NCBI GenBank assembly: GCA_025362825.1 | Contig: JANYFF010000324.1 | Location: 1 to 6,900 of the forward strand | Origin: Polaromonas sp. | Lineage (GTDB): Bacteria; Pseudomonadota; Gammaproteobacteria; Burkholderiales; Burkholderiaceae_C | Reading direction: 5' to 3' | DNA: 6,900 bases | Part shown: positions 1 through 6,239 of the stretch, in pieces | Layout of the letters: each line of letters starts with the position of its first letter | Numbering within the stretch: the first letter of the stretch is position 1 | Translations under genes and position numbers: made by a program | The notes under the pieces: model-generated | The model's input: only the letters and a program-made list of their open reading frames with translations | Database searches by the model: none | What the model was told of the DNA's origin: nothing

Positions 1-1616
1 GGGCTTGAGCGGTCCATGGGCGCCTGCCCAGTGATCACCAGCCCGGTGGCGATGCCGATGGACAGGCGAGGCAGAGTTTCGTTTCCGCGAGACACGGCAG
101 CGCCCCACACTGGGTGTGAACGCGTGATGGCTAGCGCTGCTTCGAGCGCCGCACGCGGCGCGTTTCGCAGCGGCAATGGGGCTCCAAAATAAGCCAGTAC
201 GCTGGTGCCCTGAAAACGGTCCACCATGCCACCGGTGCGCTGCACAGCCTGTTGCACGGCTTCGAAATAACGTGACAGGGAACGCAGGGCGGCCTCCGGT
301 GGGTCGTCTGTCAGGACCGGATTGTGCTCAGGAATCTGCACCCACATGACGGTTGCCTGTTGCCGGTGCGGTGCCAGCTCGCCCACGCCGTTGTTGAGGT
401 CGGAAGCCAGCACGCGCTGCAACAGGCGGGGATTGACGTGGCCGACAAACGCCTGCGTGAGGCGTGAGCGCTGGTGCGACAGGCGCATGGCTTCGAGCCC
501 CTGACGCGCGACATATGCCAGTTTGGCCGACACCAGCAGCGCGGCTGGCGGCAGCGCGTAACCCAGCCACAGGGCATAAAGCCCTATCGCCGGCAGCATG
601 GCAAACAGGGTCCAGTAAATCAGGTTTTTTTTGAAGCTGTAGCCAAACCAGCACAGGCATACCAGGGCGGTCAGCGCGGCTACAAACCAGCGCGGGACGG
701 TCTTGATGTAGCCGTGGTTGAGCAGTGAGCGCAGGATTTGTGCATGCAGCATCACACCGGGTACGCGGGTATTGCCTGGCTCGGCGGCATACAAAGCCAC
801 CGGAATGCGGAGCCGGTCTTCCAGCGGCAACACGACGCCCGCCAGCACGGATTTGCCGCCAAAGGTTTCACGCAGCTTTTGCACATTGCCCTGCGCCTGC
901 CAGCGCAGCACCTGCGCCATGGAAACAGTCGGGAAAGGGTCTCCGGTGCGAAAGTCAATCAGGCCCGGGCCATGCGCCGGTGCACCCAGCATGGCGGCCA
1001 TTCGCTCAGCCAGACCCTGGTGATCGCCCGTGCCGCCGCATTGCGCCGACATCACGCGGCGCACTACTGAATCCTCGTCAAAACATACCAGCGCCGATGC
1101 CACCTGCTGCGTGCCCAGCAACGCGACAAAGCCAGGAAAGATAGGGCGGGGGTGCAGGTCATCGTCGAGCGTCTGCGCCACCACCAGCTTGAGTTTGCCG
1201 CGGGCCCTGAGCAGGGGCAGCATCAATTCACGATCTATGCCTGGAACGACGGCTTCAAATGATTTTGCGGGCAGTACGATGTCCAGGCCGATGACAGCGG
1301 GCTGGGCCACCACCATGGCGTCAACCAGCGCACCCAGGCGCTTGTGCCACAGGGCGAAGGGTTCATCGAAGGCGCTAAAACTTTCCTCGTCTGCTGAAAT
1401 GATGACGACGTCATTACTCACCGGCTGGTGCGTCATGTAGCGCAACACCTTGAGGCTTTCGTCGTACAGCTTCCATTCCGCGTATTGAAAGCCCGGCCAG
1501 GTTTGCACTGCGAGTGCCAGCAGCAAAACAAAGACGTAACCCAGTATTGAAACCTGCGGGCTGCCTGCAATCAGCCAGAGTTTGAAATGCCTGTAATACG
1601 ACTTTATCGATTGCAT
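1..1616 (-). CDS. CHASE2 sensor with degenerate class III adenylate/guanylate cyclase domain (3' end outside window)
   Basis: I translated this frame by hand from the ATG at 1616-1614; it stays open for 538 codons to the window edge, so the C-terminus is missing. A first hydrophobic helix lies at about residues 22-39. An extracytoplasmic CHASE2 domain follows at about 45-305, with the typical pattern DVVIISADEESF (69-80) and VIGLDIVLP (108-116). Three more hydrophobic segments lie at about 310-327, 331-350 and 354-370. A linker with AFVGHVNPRLLQRVL (389-403) resembles the FxxYVSPxxxxxLL element that precedes class III cyclases, and a cyclase homology domain starts near 418. Family members make cAMP or cGMP using two metal-binding Asp. 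Here the usual FADIxGFT is WVQIPEHN (Q427 for Asp), and the usual GDxxMAxFGAP is GTSVLAYFGAP (T471 for Asp). Catalysis is therefore unlikely, and I read it as a membrane sensor with a pseudocyclase output. The start is 10 bp after the lipoprotein gene and has only a weak ribosome site, which suggests coupling to the upstream genes. Confidence 0.88.
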   Translation of the reverse strand, partial: MQSIKSYYRHFKLWLIAGSPQVSILGYVFVLLLALAVQTWPGFQYAEWKLYDESLKVLRYMTHQPVSNDVVIISADEESFSAFDEPFALWHKRLGALVDAMVVAQPAVIGLDIVLPAKSFEAVVPGIDRELMLPLLRARGKLKLVVAQTLDDDLHPRPIFPGFVALLGTQQVASALVCFDEDSVVRRVMSAQCGGTGDHQGLAERMAAMLGAPAHGPGLIDFRTGDPFPTVSMAQVLRWQAQGNVQKLRETFGGKSVLAGVVLPLEDRLRIPVALYAAEPGNTRVPGVMLHAQILRSLLNHGYIKTVPRWFVAALTALVCLCWFGYSFKKNLIYWTLFAMLPAIGLYALWLGYALPPAALLVSAKLAYVARQGLEAMRLSHQRSRLTQAFVGHVNPRLLQRVLASDLNNGVGELAPHRQQATVMWVQIPEHNPVLTDDPPEAALRSLSRYFEAVQQAVQRTGGMVDRFQGTSVLAYFGAPLPLRNAPRAALEAALAITRSHPVWGAAVSRGNETLPRLSIGIATGLVITGQAPMDRSS

Positions 1617-1626
1617 GGCGTGCGCT

Positions 1627-2469
1627 TCAGTCGGGCGAAGTGTTGCTACGCAGATCGCGGCTGGCCGCCCGTGCGCGATCCGCCAGTGTCAGGTATTGCT
1701 GTAACAGGGCAGATGCGCCTAGAGCGCCGTAAGTCTGCGCCAGCAGGTCAAGGTCGAGCTGGACACGGTCGGCAAGTCCAAGGGCGCGGTCCAGCTCAAG
1801 TGCGGCCTTTGCCGATTCGGCCGCCGCAGCGTGCTGCCCCAGTGCCGCATACGCCTGTGACTGTACGCGCAGTGCATTGGCACGCTCAGCACTGGCCTGT
1901 GGCTGTCGTACAGGCGGTGTGGGCACAGCAAGCAGGCCGAGCGCATCACTGGCCAGCTTCAAGGCCACAGCGGGCTGCTGTTGCAGCAGGGCAGAGCGCG
2001 AGCGCAATACCGTCAGTGCACCCGCTTCACTGCAGCCCGAGCCACAAAGTGTGACAGCCCGTGCCAGCTGGATATCGGTATTTTTTGCATCACCTTTGGC
2101 AAGCAGCAATGCCGCGGCGCGACCGTGGGCGGTAATCAATGTGGATGTTCCCGCAGGTACCGGGTCGGTCAGCACTTCCTGCACCGCAGCCAGCGCATCG
2201 TCGCTGCGCCCTGTTTGTGCATAAATCCGTGCAAGGCTCAACAGGCTGCTGGCCCGCCCGGAGCTATCGCCAAGCGATTCGTGAATATGCAATGCGGTGG
2301 TGTACTCGCGCTGGGCGATGCCAAGATCGCCTTTTGAAAATGCCTGCGCGCCGCGCTGTGCGCTGGCCTGCGCCGCGCTGGCGGCTGGGCTGACCAGTGG
2401 TGTTTGGCTGCAGGCAGACAGCAGCAATGCAAGCATCAGGCATGCAACTGGCAACATGGGCGCCTTCAT
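1627..2469 (-). CDS. TPR-repeat lipoprotein, probably outer-membrane anchored
   Basis: This 280-residue protein opens with a lipoprotein signal: a hydrophobic stretch, then the lipobox LLSAC at residues 16-20, so Cys20 should be lipidated. Residue +2 is Ser, which by the Lol rule of Enterobacteria favours transfer to the outer membrane. After a short Ala/Ser-rich linker the rest is helical and repetitive. AQAFSKGDLGIAQREYTTAL (about 42-61) is a clear tetratricopeptide-like helix pair, SLLSLARIYAQTGRSDDALA looks like a second, and a third lies near AYAALGQHAAAAESAKAALE (about 207-226). Such repeats usually bind peptides or partner proteins. The ATG overlaps the stop of the MCE gene by 4 nt (ATGA), so translation is probably coupled. 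It occupies the place where Pqi- and Mla-like operons often carry an auxiliary lipoprotein (PqiC-like), but I see no resemblance to that family. Its role as periplasmic partner of the MCE protein is inferred from position only. Confidence 0.85.
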   Translation of the reverse strand: MKAPMLPVACLMLALLLSACSQTPLVSPAASAAQASAQRGAQAFSKGDLGIAQREYTTALHIHESLGDSSGRASSLLSLARIYAQTGRSDDALAAVQEVLTDPVPAGTSTLITAHGRAAALLLAKGDAKNTDIQLARAVTLCGSGCSEAGALTVLRSRSALLQQQPAVALKLASDALGLLAVPTPPVRQPQASAERANALRVQSQAYAALGQHAAAAESAKAALELDRALGLADRVQLDLDLLAQTYGALGASALLQQYLTLADRARAASRDLRSNTSPD

Positions 2470-3497
2470 GGCTTACGCCCTTCGAAGCTGTCCAGTGGCA
2501 AGGGCGCGCTGTCCGGTGTTTTGGAACCGCCGGAAAGTGGCCAGGTGTTTTTTAGCCCGGTGGTGATGTCTGCGGCGTCCTGCGCGGCTGAGCGCCCGGA
2601 ACGGACAATCGACGGGATATCGCCGCGCGACTCGCGCAATATCTGCTTTACGTCAGCACTGGCAGAGCGTGCGTTTTCGAGCAGGTCTTTTGTCTTTTCG
2701 AGGGCGACGGGCAAATCGGTCTCCAGCGTCTTGAGGGCTTTGCTGGCGCTGGCTGTGGCGGCATTGGCCTGCTGCATCACGCTCCTTAAATCACCGACCA
2801 CTTTGGCACGGTCGCCGTCGATATTGCTCACCAGTGCACGCGTGGTCTGACTGGTCTGTTTGAATTCGGCAGACATCGCCTGGATGTTGGCAAGTGTCGT
2901 GGTCAGTGTGCTGCGGATGTTCGCGCGCATGGCCACGGCTTCGCCAGTAAGTTTGTGCGTGTCCTCAAGGATTGGATCAATCTTTGCGAGCACTGACGAA
3001 AGCTTTTCAACTGCCACTTTGACAGTGGCCATCACGTCGTCGAGGTCGTTGCCCGCATCCACTGGCAGGGTTTGCCCGGCGGCCAGACGCCGGCCCTCAC
3101 GCGATCCAGGTAGCAGCTCGATGTACTTTCCGGCAATCGGGCTGTCCCGGCCAAATTTCGCACTGGAGTTAGCGCCCAGCAATTCCATTTTTTCGGTTTC
3201 AACGCGAAGCCGGATCCTGACACCTAGATTTTTCTCCAGACTGATCTGGTCAACTTCACCTACCTTGAACCCCTTGAGGCGAACCTGGGAGCCGATCTGT
3301 ACCCCGCTGGCGCCATCAAGCTCAATGTAAACATATGCAGTAGGCGTAAACCAGCCCTGGCGCCACGCCGACGTCAGCGTCAGGACGATGGCCGCGACGA
3401 TGGCAAAGGCCAGCCAGGTACGGCCAGGGTTTTTGAGCGGGCGCGAAACCAGCTGTTCATTGGCGCCTGTTTCATCGAGGGGTTGGGGTGACGGCAT
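2466..3497 (-). CDS. MCE/MlaD-like lipid-transport substrate-binding protein
   Basis: This is a 343-residue inner-membrane protein with a short cytoplasmic tail, one transmembrane helix (about 28-44, WLAFAIVAAIVLTLTSA), and an MCE domain at about 53-135. The domain shows the family pattern GVQIGSQVRLKGFKVGEVDQI (65-85) and SPIAGKYIELLPG later in the domain. Residues from about 150 to 315 are Ala/Ser/Thr/Lys-rich, heptad-like helix, as in the long C-terminal regions of PqiB/YebT- or Mce-type proteins that form needle or tunnel structures. MCE proteins form hexameric rings that carry phospholipid or other hydrophobic cargo between the inner and outer membranes. I chose the ATG at 3497 over an upstream in-frame start at 3578. 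It forms a TGATG stop/start overlap with the preceding gene and has a GGAGGAG ribosome site, while the longer start would overlap that gene by 82 nt and add a non-MCE-like leader. The C-terminus is Pro/Ser-rich (NTWPLSGGSKTPDSAPLP). Confidence 0.92.
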   Translation of the reverse strand: MPSPQPLDETGANEQLVSRPLKNPGRTWLAFAIVAAIVLTLTSAWRQGWFTPTAYVYIELDGASGVQIGSQVRLKGFKVGEVDQISLEKNLGVRIRLRVETEKMELLGANSSAKFGRDSPIAGKYIELLPGSREGRRLAAGQTLPVDAGNDLDDVMATVKVAVEKLSSVLAKIDPILEDTHKLTGEAVAMRANIRSTLTTTLANIQAMSAEFKQTSQTTRALVSNIDGDRAKVVGDLRSVMQQANAATASASKALKTLETDLPVALEKTKDLLENARSASADVKQILRESRGDIPSIVRSGRSAAQDAADITTGLKNTWPLSGGSKTPDSAPLPLDSFEGRKP

Positions 3498-4078
3498 CAA
3501 GCGGAAAGCTCCTCCAGTGGCACGCGCAACTTGTCCGCACGACCGGTGTCGTGCGTCGCCCAGATGAGCGTGCGCCACGGGAATTGTGTAACAAAACTCT
3601 GGCTGAACCGCAGAGGCGACAAAACAAAATCATCCCAGTGTGTAGCGTCTATCACAAGCAGATCTGGGTCGGCAACCATGGCGCGGGCTACTTGCACCTG
3701 CATCACAGCGCGCGCGTTGGCCTGTTCGGGGAAGGTATCTGGCCAGAAGGCAGATGCAACCGGACAGTTGGCGAGGCCAAACAGGGTTTCAATTTCAGGG
3801 ATCAAGTGCTTAGCGGCCATCCCCTCCTGCAATAAAGGCTCCGCCATCAAGTTGTCCTGCAGTGAAAGGTCGCCGATGAGGGCGCCACCTGCATAGCGGA
3901 TGATCGGGTACGCCAAATTGCAAAGTATTGCCATGTTCGCTGCCATCGCGGCAGCGTCCTGCCAGCTGACAACATACACGCGGCCCGCATCAAGGCTCAC
4001 CAGTTGTCCGGCAACCTGAAGTCTGCGACCCGTTGCGACAGACAAGCTGGCGCGGGGTGCACTTTCGGTCAGGTTCAT
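3497..4078 (-). CDS. degenerate MlaF-like ABC ATPase (pseudo-ATPase) of MCE cassette
   Basis: This 193-residue protein is shorter than the roughly 250-270 of MlaF-type ATPases. The order of ABC landmarks survives while most catalytic ones are lost. RVYVVSWQDAAAMAANMAIL (33-52) lies where the P-loop should be, with WQDAAAMAA at the positions of GxxGxGK(S/T)T, so the Walker A Lys is Met45. ALIGDLSLQDNLMAEPLL (66-83) matches the segment after the Q-loop of MlaF, but the Gln itself is absent. The signature LSGGM is replaced by QANAR (119-123), followed by a recognisable QVQVARAMVADPDLLVIDA. The Walker B Asp144 is kept but the catalytic Glu is Ala145. The H-loop His remains in WATHD (173-177). The protein probably cannot hydrolyse ATP. 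The start is uncertain: ATG at 4078 is used, and an in-frame TTG at 4093 would add five residues. It is the first gene of the cassette and overlaps the MCE gene by 1 nt. The intact frame and overlap argue against a decaying pseudogene. Confidence 0.78.
   Translation of the reverse strand: MNLTESAPRASLSVATGRRLQVAGQLVSLDAGRVYVVSWQDAAAMAANMAILCNLAYPIIRYAGGALIGDLSLQDNLMAEPLLQEGMAAKHLIPEIETLFGLANCPVASAFWPDTFPEQANARAVMQVQVARAMVADPDLLVIDATHWDDFVLSPLRFSQSFVTQFPWRTLIWATHDTGRADKLRVPLEELSA
3509..3515 (-). promoter_or_regulatory. ribosome binding site of the MCE gene
   Basis: The minus strand reads GGAGGAG here, 11 nt before the ATG at 3497 and inside the end of the pseudo-ATPase gene. It is the strongest ribosome site in this cassette and supports the internal start over the upstream one at 3578. 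It may let the MCE protein be made in excess of the preceding protein, consistent with MCE rings being hexameric. Confidence 0.6.
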
Positions 4079-4112
4079 GGCTGTGCGACTCAAATGTATT
4101 AAGAAGTTACCT

Positions 4113-4140
4113 AGCGTACACAGTCATGCTGGTTTGGCAA
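4113..4140 (-). promoter_or_regulatory. weak candidate sigma70 promoter for the MCE cassette
   Basis: On the minus strand TTGCCA (4140-4135) resembles a -35 box and TACGCT (4118-4113) a poor -10 box, separated by 16 bp. The -10 matches the consensus at only three of six positions. The position, 35-60 nt before the first gene of the cassette, is sensible, and the inverted repeat just upstream would be well placed for an activator. Confidence is low because such matches occur by chance. Confidence 0.22.
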
Positions 4141-4156
4141 TACCCTGGACACGGGG

Positions 4157-4200
4157 CCAGGTTTGCAAATCCGCGGGCGTTGAAAATTTGCAACACCTGG
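4157..4200. repeat. near-perfect inverted repeat, 14/15-nt arms
   Basis: The left arm CCAGGTTTGCAAAT (4157-4170) and right arm ATTTGCAACACCTGG (4186-4200) are reverse complements except for one extra C in the right arm. The spacer is 15 nt. The left arm itself contains the 8-bp palindrome TTTGCAAA (4162-4169), and the right arm carries seven of those eight bases. The arm centres are about 30 bp apart, close to three helical turns. No U-run follows on either strand. It could be a pair of operator sites upstream of the MCE cassette or an RNA hairpin in the trailer of the upstream cluster. Confidence 0.7.
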
Positions 4201-4244
4201 CACAGGGGACTCCAGGGAAACGGCATCCGTACCAGCAGGGCGCG

Positions 4245-5234
4245 TCAGGGAATGAGGATTGCCGCGCCTGTAGTCTGCCGGCTTTCCAGGTCGGCATGCG
4301 CGATTGCCGTGTCGCGCAAGGCATAGCGCCGGTCAACGTTTGCCTTGAGGTCGCCGCGTCGCACCGCTTCGGCAAACCTGCCTGCAGACAGGCGAAGTTC
4401 CGCCGTAGTAGCGATAAAGCTGCGCAGTGTCGGCCGGCAAACGCTGTGCGACTTTGCATGCAGGCGCTGCAGGTCAAAGGCCTCCACGTTGCCCGAGGCT
4501 GTGCCGAAATTGATGGCCATGCCGCGTACCCGCAGGCAGTCGAGCGAGGCCAGGAACACGTCACGCCCGACGGCGTCATAAACCACTGCGACGCCTTCAT
4601 CAGCGGTCAGTTCATTGACACGCGCCACAAAGTTTTCATGCCGGTAATCAATTACATGGTGGCAACCGTGGGCCAGTGCGATGGCCCGTTTGGCTGGCGA
4701 GCCAACCGTGCCGATCACCGTCGCACCCAGTGCGCGTCCCCAAGCCGAAAGAATTTGTCCCATACCGCCCGCGGCGGCGTGCACCAGAATGACATCGCCC
4801 GGCTTCACAGCGAACAGCCTGTGCAGCAGGTATTCAGCCGTCATGCCGCGAAGCAGGGTGGCGGCGGCAGTCTCCAGCGTCAGGCCATCGGGTAGTGGCA
4901 GGGTTCGCTCTGCTGGAACAAGTCGTGCGCCAGCATAGGCGCCGGCGTGAACATAAGCCACCGGCTGACCGAGCACAAAGCCGCTGACGCCTGGTCCTAT
5001 CGATTCCACGATGCCTGCGCCCTGCGACCCGAGCACCACCGGAAAATGCGACGTGCTGTGCGGGCCGGCGGCGCCTGCACGCTGATACACATCGGCAAAA
5101 TTAAGACCGATCGCGCTTTGTACGATTCGCAGTTCGCCCGGCCCGGGATCGGCTACCTCAATTTCAGAAAATTCGAGAACTTCGGGGCCACCGTGGCGAT
5201 GGATGATGACGGCAGGGGTCAGCAGAGTACTCAT
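4245..5234 (-). CDS. NADPH:quinone oxidoreductase, zeta-crystallin-like (medium-chain reductase family)
   Basis: This 329-residue protein has the full length and order of the QOR/zeta-crystallin branch of zinc-free medium-chain dehydrogenase/reductases. The N-terminal GroES-like domain runs to about 120 (HRHGGPEVLEF; PGPGELRIVQSAIGLNFADVYQRAG). A Rossmann domain follows with GMTAEYLL (130-137) and the NADPH-binding loop AAAGGMGQ (153-160; the usual form is AAAGGVGQ). HHVIDYRHENF (192-202), VVYDAVG (217-223) and INFGTASGNV (241-250) are also family-typical. The enzyme reduces quinones or other activated alkenes and carbonyls with NADPH in the cytoplasm; the real substrate cannot be read from sequence. 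In the usual LGSEGAG segment Glu is Gln71 (LGSQGAG), a small deviation. The ATG lies 12 bp after the stop of the Bug receptor gene, so the two are probably cotranscribed. No strong ribosome site is visible beyond a GGCGG. Confidence 0.93.
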   Translation of the reverse strand: MSTLLTPAVIIHRHGGPEVLEFSEIEVADPGPGELRIVQSAIGLNFADVYQRAGAAGPHSTSHFPVVLGSQGAGIVESIGPGVSGFVLGQPVAYVHAGAYAGARLVPAERTLPLPDGLTLETAAATLLRGMTAEYLLHRLFAVKPGDVILVHAAAGGMGQILSAWGRALGATVIGTVGSPAKRAIALAHGCHHVIDYRHENFVARVNELTADEGVAVVYDAVGRDVFLASLDCLRVRGMAINFGTASGNVEAFDLQRLHAKSHSVCRPTLRSFIATTAELRLSAGRFAEAVRRGDLKANVDRRYALRDTAIAHADLESRQTTGAAILIP

Positions 5235-5246
5235 TTTTTAACCGCC

Positions 5247-6209
5247 TTATTCAATTTTTACACCGGCTTGCTCGACCCGATCAAGAATGCCTTTTCCATT
5301 AATAGTTGCCCACTCATGAAATTCAGCGGGCGAGCGGGAGGGTGCCGCTTCGTTTCCGGTACCCAGCAGCTTGGCGCGAACTTGCGGATCATTGAGTACC
5401 TGGGTGGCTGCCGCAAACAGTCTTTCCTGTACGTCCTTGGGTAAATTTGCTGGTCCAAACAGCCCGAACCAGAAGTTGAAATCGAAGCCGGGCAGACCAG
5501 TCTCGGAAAGGGTAGGCAAGTCTGGTGCGACTGCAGAACGCTGTGCGGTACTGACGCCCAACATCTTGACGGTACCTGCCTTGCCAAGCGGCAACACCGA
5601 GGAAGCCGTACCGAAAGAAAACTGCACATCGCCTGCCGCGACAGCCTGAAGCGCTGGTGCACCGCCCTTGTAGGGAATATGTGTCATCTTGCCATTGACG
5701 GCTTTTTCAAATATCAGTCCGGCGGAATGTGGCGAGCCGCCCATGCCGGACGACGAATAATTGAGTTTGCCGGGATTGGCTTTGGAGTACGCCACAAACT
5801 CGGACATTGAACCAACGCCGATGTTTTTGTTCACTGCCAGTATCAGCGGCGATATGGTGAAGCGGCTGATGGGTGTGAAACTAGCTGGTGTGTACTTGAC
5901 CTTGTATAGATACTGGTCGATGCCGTACAGCGTACCGGTCGCCAAGCCCAGGGTGTAGCCATCGGGTGGCGACTGGGACAACATGGTCGAGGCCAGCGTA
6001 CTTCCTGCGCCAGCCTTGTTGTCGATCAGTATGGGCTGCCCCAACTGCTTGGACATGGCATCGCCGACGATGCGTGCAATGAAATCAGCGGCACCTGCGG
6101 GCGAATAACCGACCAACAATTTGATGGGCTTGTTGGGATACGCCTGTGCCAGGGCGTTTGGCCCCAACAGCAGGTACGCAGCAGCCGTCAGAAAAATATT
6201 AAGCCTCAT
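5247..6209 (-). CDS. Bug-family (TctC-like) tripartite tricarboxylate transporter substrate-binding protein
   Basis: This is a 320-residue exported receptor. The N-terminus MRLNIFLTAAAYLLLGPNALA is a Sec signal peptide with likely cleavage after ALA (19-21) or AQA (21-23), followed by the family-typical YPNKPIKLLVGYSPAGAADF (24-43). Other Bug hallmarks are PDGYTLGLATG (81-91), the region NYSSSGMGGSPHSAGLIFE, HIPYKGGAPALQAVAAGDVQ, and PDLPTLSETGLPGFDFNFW near the C-terminus. Bug proteins bind carboxylates or related small acids in the periplasm, with a ligand contact loop near residues 38-46. The typical partners TctA and TctB are absent from this window, which is common in Burkholderiales, where Bug receptors greatly outnumber membrane subunits. 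The gene has a strong AAGGAG ribosome site 8 nt before the ATG. It lies 30 bp after the crotonase gene and 12 bp before the quinone oxidoreductase. The ligand cannot be predicted; the neighbours hint at uptake of an acid degraded through a CoA thioester. Confidence 0.95.
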   Translation of the reverse strand: MRLNIFLTAAAYLLLGPNALAQAYPNKPIKLLVGYSPAGAADFIARIVGDAMSKQLGQPILIDNKAGAGSTLASTMLSQSPPDGYTLGLATGTLYGIDQYLYKVKYTPASFTPISRFTISPLILAVNKNIGVGSMSEFVAYSKANPGKLNYSSSGMGGSPHSAGLIFEKAVNGKMTHIPYKGGAPALQAVAAGDVQFSFGTASSVLPLGKAGTVKMLGVSTAQRSAVAPDLPTLSETGLPGFDFNFWFGLFGPANLPKDVQERLFAAATQVLNDPQVRAKLLGTGNEAAPSRSPAEFHEWATINGKGILDRVEQAGVKIE

Positions 6210-6217
6210 AGCGTCGA

Positions 6218-6223
6218 CTCCTT
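6218..6223 (-). promoter_or_regulatory. strong ribosome binding site of the Bug receptor gene
   Basis: AAGGAG on the minus strand lies 8 nt before the ATG at 6209. It is preceded by an A/T-rich block (6222-6235) reading TTTTTTAAAAAAAA, which should keep the site free of structure. This fits high expression of a periplasmic receptor relative to the enzymes beside it. Confidence 0.75.
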
Positions 6224-6239
6224 TTTTTTAAAAAAGCTG

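Larger units (their letters stand above)
4079..4244. other. intergenic region separating the two gene clusters
   Basis: This is the only sizeable stretch without a gene (166 bp). It lies between the stop of the quinone oxidoreductase and the start of the MCE cassette. It holds the long inverted repeat at 4157-4200, a shorter CCTGG/CCAGG dyad at 4144-4161, and a weak promoter-like pair at 4113-4140. I see no convincing open frame and no hairpin followed by a U-run on the minus strand, so a standard intrinsic terminator is not evident. Confidence 0.7.

Noticed and set aside
725..1440. Overlapping plus-strand frames opposite the CHASE2 domain
   Set aside because: These are short, low-complexity, overlapping frames in several phases, antisense to a long conserved minus-strand frame.
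1587..2054. Plus-strand open frame of 155 codons opposite the TPR lipoprotein
   Set aside because: The composition is biased (Arg, Ala, Pro, His), no ribosome site or domain is visible, and the minus-strand lipoprotein with lipobox explains the region.
3498..3578. Upstream in-frame start that would extend the MCE protein by 27 residues
   Set aside because: It overlaps the ABC-like gene by 82 nt and gives a leader with no family resemblance. The start at 3497 has a TGATG overlap and a GGAGGAG site.
4077..4895. Plus-strand open frame of 272 codons antisense to the quinone oxidoreductase and the intergenic region
   Set aside because: The translation is Arg/Cys/Ala-rich without recognisable motifs and lies opposite a clear conserved gene. 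It is a typical GC-rich shadow frame.
6222..6235. T/A run after the crotonase gene as an intrinsic terminator
   Set aside because: TTTTTTAAAAAAAA is a self-complementary A/T block with no GC stem, and it leads straight into the ribosome site of the next gene. It is better read as an unstructured leader.
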